Below are positions 10,513 to 19,547 of a stretch of DNA of 26,931 nt, one piece after another. The notes beneath the pieces were generated by a model, which worked only from the letters and a program-made list of their open reading frames with translations, did no database searches and was not told the DNA's origin. The translations under genes were made by a program, and so were the position numbers. Each line of letters opens with the position of its first letter. The first letter of the stretch is position 1. Origin of the DNA: Hymenochaete sp. R1 (lineage: Eukaryota > Basidiomycota > Agaricomycetes > Hymenochaetales > Hymenochaetaceae); NCBI GenBank assembly GCA_019400425.1, contig JAFREE010000239.1, forward strand, positions 1 through 26,931, read 5' to 3'.

Positions 10513-10646
10513 GCGGAATGCGGATCCGCCGGAAATCGGCTTGCGGATGCGGAAGAGTTCCTTCAAGTCGACTTTTCCGGCGGAAATTTTCCGCCGGATG
10601 CGGAAAAGATGGCAGGATTTCCGCCGGATGCGGAAATTTTCCGCAA
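10513..10646. repeat. Right cluster of TTCCGC/GCGGAA dyad motifs
   Basis: Contains TTTCCGGCGGAAA (10574-10586) and two exact copies of TTCCGCCGGATGCGGAA (10589-10605 and 10619-10635), plus partial GCGGATGCGGAA units. It is the same orientation and motif set as the cluster at 9233-9387, so the two are direct, not inverted, relative to each other. No target-site duplication could be fixed by eye. Confidence 0.85.
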
Positions 10647-10883
10647 ACATCACTAAGGTCAAAGTCGATGAGAGATGTGCGCGTACCTTTCACGATGCGT
10701 GCGTGGCTCATGTTGTCCTTTTTGGTCGAGCTCAACTAGCTCAACTGCAGAAAAGGCTTACTCGTATTGTTATTTGACTTTTCTTCTATCAGATAAAATT
10801 CGCACAGAATGAAGTAGTGTTAAACAAGAGGAAAGAAAAGACGAAAGCCGATGAGAGTTTGAGCCTTTACGCTCTTCGGCAAA

Positions 10884-12671
10884 TCAACCGCCCCCTTTCG
10901 GCCTCTTCCGATTTGAACCACCCGAGGTCTCCCGCACATCATCACCGTAGTCCTTTCCCTTCCTCTTTGCTTTCTCACTCTCTTCCTTAGGCGACTTTGC
11001 GACGGATTGCTGACTCGGACCAGCTCCTGCCTTGATGCTCGCAAGCATCCGAGGCTGCTCATTTTCGAGTTTTCCTGTGTCTTTCCTCTGTCTCCAATGC
11101 ATGTGACGATAACTCTCGAAGTCGAGCTCCTTCAGCGACGTTTCGTCGATGAATTGTTTCTGAAGCTTGGTGAGTTCACACATATAGTGACGTATCAACC
11201 TCGTTCTTTTCTCGAGGTCTTCCAGCGCTTCACGCTCGTCTTCTGATATATTAGCCATCTTGGCAATGTACTCCGCAGTATCATCGTTGGCTACCCAGAC
11301 AAGCTGCTTCATTTCTTCTTTCACGCTTTCCTGCAGCCTGTTGGGGCGACGCGCACACCAGCCTTCGAATACCTCGGCGAAATGATAATCCAGAGCTTGT
11401 CTAATGCACAAAGCGTGGAACTCGATACTGCCGATCCGCGACATCCGTTCCTTCGAGTTTTTATGTTTGTCCACAGATTTGGAGAAATGGTAATAATGAA
11501 TGAGAATAATCAACTTGTACTCGCATTCGATCGCAAGAAGGATGGGTTTCGCAGACCATGCGTTTAGCGTTGCATTGTGACGTCCAGAGCTCGTAACTTC
11601 AGATGCCGACTCCGATGATTGCAACAACGCATCGAACTCTTCAACGGAATCGCGTGCGTAGCGTAACCGCATCTTAAACTCGATTGCGGTGCCCCGGAGC
11701 TTGTCATCTGGCCTTTTCTCCAATTCTACTTTGCGAAACGCAATTTTCTGTTTAAGTTCTACGATCGCCTCGTCAAGTCTGTGGGCTTTCTCCCGGACTA
11801 GTCCATCCAGTCCTTTCGGTATGAACCCACGGATTATCCGGATCATGGGATCATTCGCAAGTGAATTGGTTAGACCCAACAAGCTCTTCTGCATGCGACT
11901 CACATGTCTGCAATTCTCGAAGTCGATGTCGGGAAGGGCACTTCGAACAAGGTCTTGGAGACGCCTCCTTTCATCTTCGTAATGGGTTGTCACTCTCATG
12001 ACCTCTGGAAGAAACTGGGATTCATTCCATCTATCCCATTCTTGCTCCATATCAGCTAATTGCATGATAGGCAAATCTTCTTCGACCTCGACCTTGCCAT
12101 CGGATGCAAGATCGGATATGGCACAGGGCAAGCGCTCCATCGTCTGTTTGCAAAGCATGGCATGATATTCAAAGCTTCCCATCGTATCGGACTTGCGCTT
12201 CTTCTCTTTCCAATTAGACTCGGAGCTGAAGTGGATATAGCGTCGAAAGAGAAAGAGGAGCCTAATCTCGCAGTCTGCTGCTGATGTGATGATTTGATAA
12301 TGTGCGTCCCAGTTTCGATATTTCTCGAAGCCTGGGATCGATGAGATCCGATGAGGTTTCGCCTCTGTACTGGATAGGAAAGACCGCAGAGCCTTCGCTT
12401 TCGTGACGATATTCTGGTAATACCCTGATCGAAGCTCGTTCCAGACAACAGTGAGTTCGAAAGGTTTTCCCGGGGTCTTCTCGAGTGAGGACTTAATATC
12501 AGTAGCGTGATTCTGAAGAGCTGTGATCGCATGCAAGAGCAACTCAGCGTGCGCTTGACCGGACTCCAGAGGTGAAAGTGATGATGGGTCTGGGACAAGA
12601 GTTTTAATGAAGTCCAGTATACTGCCCGATGCAGTCAGAGACATAGTAAGAATCTGAAGCTTGTATGCCAT
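10884..12671 (-). CDS. Unrecognised helical protein, long form (595 aa, two-unit)
   Basis: Single-exon gene on the minus strand. The first ATG is at 12671. The paralogue at 13735-15531 aligns from MSLTASG, so the ATG at 12644 (586 aa) is an equally good or better start. I do not recognise the family. The protein looks like two copies of one helical unit. The first has the core W-D-A-H-x3-IT-x4-C-x2-RLLFLFRRY and a closing YEDERRRLQDLVRSAL/DIDFE. The second has AWSAKPILLAIECEYKLI and a closing MCELTKLQKQFIDETSLKEL. There are no membrane segments or signal peptide. The tail is basic and Gly/Ser-rich (KAKRKGKDYG, SNRKRPKGGG). It is tandem with the next long form and roughly half identical to it by eye. 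Confidence 0.85.
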   Translation of the reverse strand: MAYKLQILTMSLTASGSILDFIKTLVPDPSSLSPLESGQAHAELLLHAITALQNHATDIKSSLEKTPGKPFELTVVWNELRSGYYQNIVTKAKALRSFLSSTEAKPHRISSIPGFEKYRNWDAHYQIITSAADCEIRLLFLFRRYIHFSSESNWKEKKRKSDTMGSFEYHAMLCKQTMERLPCAISDLASDGKVEVEEDLPIMQLADMEQEWDRWNESQFLPEVMRVTTHYEDERRRLQDLVRSALPDIDFENCRHVSRMQKSLLGLTNSLANDPMIRIIRGFIPKGLDGLVREKAHRLDEAIVELKQKIAFRKVELEKRPDDKLRGTAIEFKMRLRYARDSVEEFDALLQSSESASEVTSSGRHNATLNAWSAKPILLAIECEYKLIILIHYYHFSKSVDKHKNSKERMSRIGSIEFHALCIRQALDYHFAEVFEGWCARRPNRLQESVKEEMKQLVWVANDDTAEYIAKMANISEDEREALEDLEKRTRLIRHYMCELTKLQKQFIDETSLKELDFESYRHMHWRQRKDTGKLENEQPRMLASIKAGAGPSQQSVAKSPKEESEKAKRKGKDYGDDVRETSGGSNRKRPKGGG

Positions 12672-12760
12672 TGGTCTAAAGAGTGTGATGACAAGAGACT
12701 CGTGCTGGAAACGTAAGAGTGACTCGGAGGCAGGGGGGTAATGATAGCAAAGGTCCAGTT

Positions 12761-12768
12761 CTTATACC
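12761..12768 (-). promoter_or_regulatory. TATA-like element upstream of the 595-aa gene
   Basis: Read on the minus strand the sequence is GTATAAG, about 90 bp before the ATG at 12671 and about 120 bp before that at 12644. The spacing is plausible for a fungal core promoter. This is a motif match only. Confidence 0.35.
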
Positions 12769-13507
12769 ACGGAGCAAGTATGCGAAACTATTCCCCCCGG
12801 AAGGTTGAAATGCCTAAATCGCGATTTGGCCTTTTGCGAGCACCGGAAAAGGAATAAATGGCTTTTGACGATGTGGAAGGTGAGAATCTAGGGAGTGAAA
12901 GCTTCTGGTAACCCCTCGAGTCTCCATCAAAGATTTTCATTGAGTAGACGTAACCTGCTTTAAAATGAGCAAACGAGCTTCTGGTAAACCTAAGGCGTAC
13001 TATTGCACGCATACTCGGGCTGGTCAGCAAAGTATTACTGGAGGGTTTCAGGGCTACGCACCCTCTGCACTGGAAGCTCCCGAATACGTTTTGTGATCTC
13101 ACTTGCTTTGCTGATTCGGACATGGCCGACTCAGTCAACTGAACAAGAGAGGCAATGGTGACGGGGAAAATTAATGATCCGCCTAGATTCATGGCAATCG
13201 TTATATAAGAAGGAGGATGCTAGAAACGCAAAGACTCCGTGTCACCGTCTTAAAACATAAAAATGACGGTTAAAGTGTGTACCCACCAGTCTGGCTCAGG
13301 CTACTCTTTGCATTTGCCTACAATACCTTTTATCAGCATCTCTCGCAGAGATACCCTTGCTACTTTCCTCTCCTCTCCGACATCGATGTTGCAGACAACT
13401 TAGTAAGTGATGTACTCTGAGTCGAATGACTTTGGATGACGTAATCAAGGACGTAATGAAAATACAATGGGACTGACTGTAGCAGACTCAAGACTGTGGC
13501 ACGTTCG

Positions 13508-13524
13508 CCCCCCCCCCCCCCCCC
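13508..13524. repeat. Poly-C homopolymer, 17 nt
   Basis: Uninterrupted run of 17 C followed by GCGGG, in non-coding DNA. The exact length may be affected by sequencing. Confidence 0.9.
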
Positions 13525-13734
13525 GCGGGCCAAATTGTGCATTGGAGGAAACGACATGATTGCTATCGCCATGGTACGCCAAGATGACATCTCGTGAAAG
13601 AGATGTTGATTCTAGTTATTTTCATAGCTCATACAATATTTTGATTAGAAACAAAAGTGGACAAGAATAGGAACCCTAGTACTCAAAGTTTCAAGTCGAA
13701 TCTACCCAATATCGGAGCCTAGGTGTTCTTTACT

Positions 13735-15531
13735 CTACCGCAACACCTTCCGACGACCTTGAGCTGAGCCTTCACCCAATTCATCAGCTTTTCTCTTCCG
13801 AGTCCGGCCCCCATATTGGGCGCGTTTTGAGCTACGAGTACTACCTGGTGAATCGAGGTTGGAGAAAGTTGAGGTCGCCGACATAGCCACCAGAGCCCTC
13901 CCGTCCACAAAATTCTCTAATCTGGCTTTGTCATCTCCTCCGATGTGTTTTCCACGGACAAAATCGAGCTGCTCAAGCTTCGTATTGTCGATGAATTGGG
14001 TCTCGAGTTTGGCAAGCTCACCCTTATAATAGCGCACAACTCTCGTTCCTTGTTCGAGAATCTCCAGAACTTCTCTCTTGCTCTGCGGCTTCTTCTCTAG
14101 CTTGGACATGTAGTCCGGGGTGTTCTCACTCGCCTCCCATACGAGCTTTTTCATCTCGTCTTGTACGCATTTCTCCAGCTTGTTAGAGTGGTGCGTGCAC
14201 CAGACTTTGAACGCATCGTCAAAAGACCTGTCTAAGGCTTGTTTGATACTCAAGGCATGGAGTTCAATACGACCTATGCGAGCTTCTAACCAATCCTGAT
14301 CTTTACGGCCGTCCGATGATTTGAAGTATTGGTAATAATGTGTGAGAACGATGAGCTTGTACTCACATTCGACCGCAAGAATTATGTCCTTCGAAGACCA
14401 CGCGACCAGAGTCGAGGCGTGATTATCAGACTTTGTCGTGGCTCCAGCTACAGATGTGGACTTCGAAGACTGCAGCGAATGATCGAGTTCTTTGGCGAGC
14501 TTTATTGGATATAATACCCGCATTTTGAACGAATCGGCGGTATTTTTAAAATCAGCATCTGGTCTCTTCGCCAATTGTGCAACATGGAAAGCGACTTGCT
14601 GTCTAAGGTCAATGATCGTAGTCCTTAATTTTTCTGCCTTCTCCAGTGATTCACCGCTGAGACCTGTTGGGATGAAGCGAGTGAGCATTCGGAGCATAGG
14701 ATCGTTTTCCAATGATTGGATAGATCCCAGCGAATCTCGTTGTCTACGAGTTGCATGCGTGCAGGTTTCGAAATTGACGTCGGGGAAAATGCCTCGAACG
14801 AGACCCTCGAGCTTTATCCTAGCATTATCATAATGATCTACCACTTCCATAAGGTCTTCTAGCGTAGAGCGATTAGGAGCACCCTCAGGCTGAGCCTGAC
14901 GTTCCAATTGCCAACGGTCCCATTCCTTTTCCATGTCGGGTAACTCCATCAAATCCATATCCAAGCCATCTAATTCGCGTGCGAATTCAATAGTACTGGC
15001 CATGTGCTTGGTAGCTTTTCTGCAGAACATGGCATGAAATTCGAATTGGCCCATCTTCTCCGATTTTCGAAGCCTCCCTTTTTGATTGGCATCGGATCCG
15101 CGACTGTGACGTTCATAGTAGTGGAGAAGAGCGAGGAGACTAAACTCGCAATCTATCGCTGATGTGATGACAGTGCTATGCGTGTCCCAGTTTTGAAAAT
15201 GTTCAAAGCCTTGTATGGAGGAGATACGTCTTTGACCAGGACTTTTAGTCTTTGATAATTGAGATGCGAGCGAGGCTGCTTTAAGTGCAATATTTTGAGC
15301 ATACGTACTCCGTAGTCCGTTACAGAGCTTTACGATGTCGGTACCATCGTTTGTTTTATTGTTGAGCGAAGATTTGACATCCTGCACGCGCTTCTGAAGG
15401 CTGCAAATTTCCCGCAAGAGCGACTCGGCATCCGATTGCGAGGAACCACTGACTGGCAGTGAAGCTGGGTTTGGAATAAGAGTTTTGATGACCTCGAACA
15501 TGTCTCTTTCTGTCGAGAGAGATGATGACAT
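13735..15531 (-). CDS. Unrecognised helical protein, long form (598 aa, two-unit)
   Basis: Single-exon minus-strand gene, ATG at 15531. It is collinear over its whole length with the 595-aa protein: IKTLIPNPASL near the N-terminus, RRISSIQGFEHFQNWDTH, MGQFEFHAMFCRKATKH, LMELPDMEKEWDRW, the second-unit opening FIPTGLSGESLEKAEKLRTT, AWSSKDIILAVECEYKLIVL and GELAKLETQFIDNTKLEQLD. The C-terminal tail is basic (SKRAQYGGRTRKRKADELGE then GRRKVLR), like a bipartite nuclear signal. Its KRKADELGEG string echoes KRQRGDELEG in the 307-aa protein, which argues that short and long forms share ancestry. Function unknown. A cytosolic or nuclear location is inferred. Confidence 0.85.
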   Translation of the reverse strand: MSSSLSTERDMFEVIKTLIPNPASLPVSGSSQSDAESLLREICSLQKRVQDVKSSLNNKTNDGTDIVKLCNGLRSTYAQNIALKAASLASQLSKTKSPGQRRISSIQGFEHFQNWDTHSTVITSAIDCEFSLLALLHYYERHSRGSDANQKGRLRKSEKMGQFEFHAMFCRKATKHMASTIEFARELDGLDMDLMELPDMEKEWDRWQLERQAQPEGAPNRSTLEDLMEVVDHYDNARIKLEGLVRGIFPDVNFETCTHATRRQRDSLGSIQSLENDPMLRMLTRFIPTGLSGESLEKAEKLRTTIIDLRQQVAFHVAQLAKRPDADFKNTADSFKMRVLYPIKLAKELDHSLQSSKSTSVAGATTKSDNHASTLVAWSSKDIILAVECEYKLIVLTHYYQYFKSSDGRKDQDWLEARIGRIELHALSIKQALDRSFDDAFKVWCTHHSNKLEKCVQDEMKKLVWEASENTPDYMSKLEKKPQSKREVLEILEQGTRVVRYYKGELAKLETQFIDNTKLEQLDFVRGKHIGGDDKARLENFVDGRALVAMSATSTFSNLDSPGSTRSSKRAQYGGRTRKRKADELGEGSAQGRRKVLR

Positions 15532-16461
15532 GATAGGGAGAGCGATATGCGATCAATATCGCGCAGGGACCTTCAGAAGGGAAGTGGGAATGGATGGGAC
15601 GGTCGATCTGCCTGCGAACTCGAAAGCCTTAGTCGCAAAATCGGCAAAGTTGCATTAAGCAAAGATGAGCAATCCATCAGTTGCTATATTTCGCACTTTC
15701 CTAAATGAAAAAAAGACCTCAATAGATGAGTACGGGTCTCAGTGCGTAATTGGGATTGACCTGACCTGACTATTTTTGTGACGTATCGGCCGACGACGAA
15801 AGTGAAGATGGGGTTGGGAGGAAAAGATTCACCATCCCACAAATCATAATGGGCACCTGGGGTCAGTTCACCTTTAATTTATCGAATCATGCTTACTAGC
15901 ATCGCAAACAACAATGTGAGTACTACTGTAGACCACTTACCTTGCTCAATAGCTGACAATGACTACGCCCATCCATGAGATCACAGCTACAGCGCAGCCA
16001 ATTGCAAAGTACCGTACATGGTCGATGCATTGAGATCTAAGTCTACTAGTACATAGACTAGACGATGGTCTTGGTAAAAAATGCGCAATCAGAGAAGACA
16101 ATCACATAATAAAGAAACTGAAATTGCGCACAGAGCTCCGCGAAGATGTTGAGTTCCGAGTCGCCGTACCGTGTGGCGGTCATCTCGTAATCCCACTACT
16201 GGCAGTAACGCCAAAGTAAAACTACTCCGGGTTAGTTCGCCTCCAAGTTGGCTCGACGTTCCGCAACTATGATCCCGCAAAATACAACACCTTGCACCGA
16301 TGAGGTGGGTGCGCATACAAAGTTCGTGCTTAAGCGATGGAATTTGTAGCGGCCTAGAAAGCCTATAAATCATTCTACCTTTCTCTCCACCCTTCCCTTC
16401 ATTACACGTTCGAGACGTAGTAACCAAGCAGCAGCCCCAGTCCAACCGAGTATCCACAATA
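15532..16461. promoter_or_regulatory. Divergent intergenic region between a long- and a short-form gene
   Basis: This 930 bp separates the start of the 598-aa gene (minus) from the start of the 299-aa gene (plus), so it should carry both promoters. The plus side has a TATA-like element and a CT-rich tract before the ATG. The minus side has no obvious TATA. No open frame here is convincing. Confidence 0.5.
16364..16370 (+). promoter_or_regulatory. TATA-like element upstream of the 299-aa gene
   Basis: TATAAAT about 95 bp before the ATG at 16462, followed by a pyrimidine-rich stretch (about 16373-16400). This arrangement is common in well-expressed fungal genes. Confidence 0.45.
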
Positions 16462-17361
16462 ATGCCGACGAGTCCAGCGGATCTAGTAAAAGACGCCAAC
16501 GCTCAGAGAATGGAAATAGACGCCAACTTGAGCATCAGCGAGGTACTGAACCTGCTGAACGCCGAGCCCGTAGGTCCTTTCCTCGGCCGCGTCAACCCCG
16601 CCGACATCAGGAACAACAAGACGGTCATGAATACCGCCATCCAAGAGCTCTGCGACCATCTAGCCTCGACGAACCAAGATCCACAGCGCGAACAAGCTTT
16701 GCTCGCGGAGACTCGTGCATGGCGCGCAAAGCAGCACGTCATCCTCTGCAGGGAGAGACTCTACCATCTTCAGCAGTTTCTCGAGTTCTACGTCTCGCCA
16801 GAGGGCCATGCAGCAGCCGACAATATGAAGAAGAGCCATAAGAAGGCGATCAAGAAATTCTATAACGAGTTGGGTGAGCAGGCGTCCGCGCTGGTCGACA
16901 TCGAGTTGGAAAAGTGGTACGCTCGTCAGTCAGCAAATCGGCATCCAGACACGGAAGATCAGGCCCAGCGCATGAGACGGTGGATGCTGGAGTTGTGGGA
17001 TCGTACGAAGCCGAATCTCGCCAATGCGATTCGGCGAGACGACCCCGAGCTGGTAAGGCTCGCGCACGATACCTCAGAGGCGAGAGCGCTCTGGAAGAGG
17101 AGAGCAGAGATTCGGCAGCGCTTTGAGTCGGAGACGGATTTGCGCATCGAATTCGATCGACGAATCTTCCGAAGGAATTCCAAGACGAGCACAGAGGGTG
17201 GGGACAGTAGGGGTAGTGACAGTCATGCCGGCAGCTCGCGCGGCAGCTTTTCCAGCGCGAAACGACCGTGGGTTGAGGATCAGCCTGCAGCGGCTTCGAA
17301 TACCAGCGGAGGTGGTTCTAATAAGAAGGGAAAGCAACCAGCCGGCTCGGAGGCGCATTAA
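16462..17361 (+). CDS. Unrecognised helical protein, short form (299 aa)
   Basis: Single-exon gene, ATG 16462 to TAA 17359-17361. It is more GC-rich in codon choice than the other copies. Order of parts: NKTVMNTAIQELCDHL (about 52-67), AWRAKQHVILCRERLYHLQQ (about 90-109), SHKKAIKKFYNELGEQ, an ELEKWYARQS block, EARALWKRRAEIRQRF and SETDLRIEFDRR (ending near 233). A Ser/Gly-rich tail follows with small basic patches (SSAKRPW and NKKGKQ). The core aligns with the second unit of the long forms: AW-x2-K, a C then L-x2-L-x2-(F/Y), W-(Y/C)-(A/T), and an ET(D/S)L-type ending. No known domain is recognised. There is no signal peptide or membrane segment. Confidence 0.82.
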   Translation: MPTSPADLVKDANAQRMEIDANLSISEVLNLLNAEPVGPFLGRVNPADIRNNKTVMNTAIQELCDHLASTNQDPQREQALLAETRAWRAKQHVILCRERLYHLQQFLEFYVSPEGHAAADNMKKSHKKAIKKFYNELGEQASALVDIELEKWYARQSANRHPDTEDQAQRMRRWMLELWDRTKPNLANAIRRDDPELVRLAHDTSEARALWKRRAEIRQRFESETDLRIEFDRRIFRRNSKTSTEGGDSRGSDSHAGSSRGSFSSAKRPWVEDQPAAASNTSGGGSNKKGKQPAGSEAH

Positions 17362-17739
17362 CCTATAAACAGTCAGACCTGATAACTTATAGATGAATTT
17401 TATATTCACTTACTTGCTTTGAAATTGCACATATCGTGCTTAAGACTCTGGTCTGAATGCATGAAATGTGCAGCGCATTCTGCTGTGCATTGCCTCTAAC
17501 CTAAAGGAACGAAAAGTAACATGCACGAACGTTACCCAAATAGAGTACAGAAGAAACGAACGGGAAAACAGAATTGCGTATGGGGTTGCAAGCGGATTAC
17601 TATTAGTCGTGAGATACCGTGAGCGTGAGCGATGCAGATCAAGGCAATTGTCGCCTGAAAATGAGATGGAGGTATAAGAATAAGAACAACGAAAAAAATG
17701 GATAGAAGGTCATGAAAAAGTCATTCGAAAAACTTCAGG
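17362..17739. other. Convergent 3' flanks
   Basis: Lies between the ends of the 299-aa gene (plus) and the NIPA gene (minus). It is the right boundary of the accessory block. No gene is seen. Confidence 0.5.
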
Positions 17740-19547
17740 TTACCACTCGTCATCGTCGTGATCACCCTTCTTCATCAACCCCTGCCCTTCCTCACCCGGC
17801 AAAGTACCCGCCAACCCATTCTTCGTATGTCTATGTTCATGACTGTCCTTTGATCCACGGGCTTCTTCCCTCAACGTCTCGTCATCATCGTCGTCGTCTA
17901 CGTCTCCAACCTCCCATATAGCCTCGCCCGTCCTCTCACCTTCCGGGTGCAGCGCCTCGTTCTCATGTTCCTCACCCAAACCTCTTTCCTCGTCCCTCAC
18001 TTCTCCCTTCTTCTTCCTCGCGGCCGGAATAGCGCCTAGCGCAACATGACCCTGGCTCGCTCCTACTGTCGACTTGTCCTTCGCCCCGGGTTCTGGCTTC
18101 TTATGCGTCAGCAACACCACGCCGGACACCAACACCAGAATGGATAACCCGATCAGACAGAGGGTCCACGTCCGGTACTGATCAACCTCGTTATTGAATA
18201 CCAACGCGTTTACAAAGCCCGTGCCTGTGTACACGCCATAAAACACGGGCACGACGAGCGTCGAGTCGTACGCCCTCAGTCCCCGGTTCAGACAGAGGAT
18301 CTGGAAAATGGCGGTGAGTGCGAGGAAGACGATGGTCGTGATGGACGCGACGTGTGCGAATTGGGAGGACGGGTGGTCGAGGGTGGAGGCGTATGATAGG
18401 AGCTGGACAGTCGCGCGCGCAAAGACGAGACAGCCGCCTGCGAGGCCTCCACCACAGCATGCCCAAACGATACCGATGGTCCAGGCAAGAGTCTTGTCCT
18501 CTTTTGCAGCGGTCCACGACTCTAGCTTCTCGGCTGTCCACCCCATGGAGGCTTCCCAGCGGTCTCGGGTACGTTGTAGGAAAGAGAGCTTGGAAGGGGA
18601 GTGGGCGGAGTGGGCTCGTCGTTGGGATTGGCCGGCGAATGGGACGGCGCTTATGTCCGCTCGGGCGGCGAGGACACGGTCTAGTTGAGAGGCGAAAACG
18701 TAGAGGAGAAAGAGGGCGAGCGACATAAAGATGAAAAGGAGAATCCAGTTCGTTCGTGACCAGAGACGTTTGAGTAGGTCCAGGTCCATGCCATTCTCGA
18801 GTCCGGAGTTGATGGATCCAAAGGCGACGATACCAACAACACCCAATATAACAATTATAGTTCCCTATTGAAAGAGAACGGAAGTATTGGGCTCAACCCG
18901 ATGTCAATTTCGTAGGGATTGAAGGGACGTACATAGATATCTGTACTCGAAATGGGCGTCCCAACGAGTAACGAAGCAAACATAAAGTTGAATATAAGCG
19001 ACGTTGCGCCAAGGGGAGCGACGTATTCCGCTCTCATGTAACGCAGGGCGAGAGTGCTCCCTATTAATTGCGAAAGACTGTCAAAGGCGCAAGTCGTCAG
19101 CGGCCTCGATAGGCATTGGGATCAGGACGAAGAACGTACATATAAAGTAACATCCCGAATATCCATAACGGTCTCAGCCAGTCTTTCCGCCTCGACGCCT
19201 TAGGCACCGCGCTCGTCCTGACCTATAAGCCGAGATAACCGACAACGAAAAATGGATCAGTCAGAGTCGGCAGAAAGAAATCCACCTGGTATCGAACGAT
19301 ATCCGCCAAAGGCTTGAAAACTTACATGATCGAGCTTCGTCAAGTTCAACCCGCCAGCATTCAACAGACTCGCAAAGAGGACGATCGAAAGACCAATGAT
19401 GAACGCAACCGCCGAGTTGCCCGTGCTCACATCCCTATGTACGCCGCTCCCAGAAGCAGCAGCATCATCACTCGCACTGGTACCGGCAGCACCACTTCCG
19501 TCCTCATCATCTCGTAACACGACGAGACGAAGTAGGAGATTGTGCAT
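17740..19547 (-). CDS. NIPA-family (DUF803) magnesium transporter-like membrane protein
   Basis: Four minus-strand exons, 19547-19326, 19222-19140, 19077-18933 and 18864-17740, give 524 aa in phase. Introns are 103, 62 and 68 nt. The family hallmarks are GGLNLTKLDH at the end of TM1, YVAPLGATSLIFNFMFASLL, and ILGVVGIVAFGSIN. Nine hydrophobic segments are visible: about 46-66, 89-113, 119-142, 151-168, then five in the last exon, including LAWTIGIVWACCGGGLAGG and VPVFYGVYTGTGFVNALVF. NIPA proteins are Mg2+ transporters or related permeases in plasma or internal membranes. The exact substrate here is inference. The long cytosolic C-tail is acidic (a run of six Asp) with a His-containing patch (SHEHRHT) and ends DHDDDEW. 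The ATG at 19547 is the first Met after an in-frame stop. Confidence 0.9.

Larger units (their letters stand above)
12672..13734. other. Spacer between the two long-form genes
   Basis: A 134-codon minus-strand frame (12788-13192) starts with ATG but has no recognisable domain and no similarity I can see to the family. A run of 17 C residues lies at 13508-13524. The first ~130 bp is the promoter of the downstream minus-strand gene. Confidence 0.35.

Noticed and set aside
9233..10646. Dyad clusters as a CRISPR-like array
   Set aside because: Units are irregularly spaced and there are no uniform spacers. The host is eukaryotic.
12788..13192. 134-codon minus-strand frame between the long-form genes
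   Set aside because: No similarity to the family or to any domain I know. It could be chance, or part of an upstream exon that I cannot connect.
18191..18728. Several open frames of 110-126 codons on both strands over the NIPA last exon
   Set aside because: They are shadows of the spliced NIPA coding frame in GC-rich sequence.
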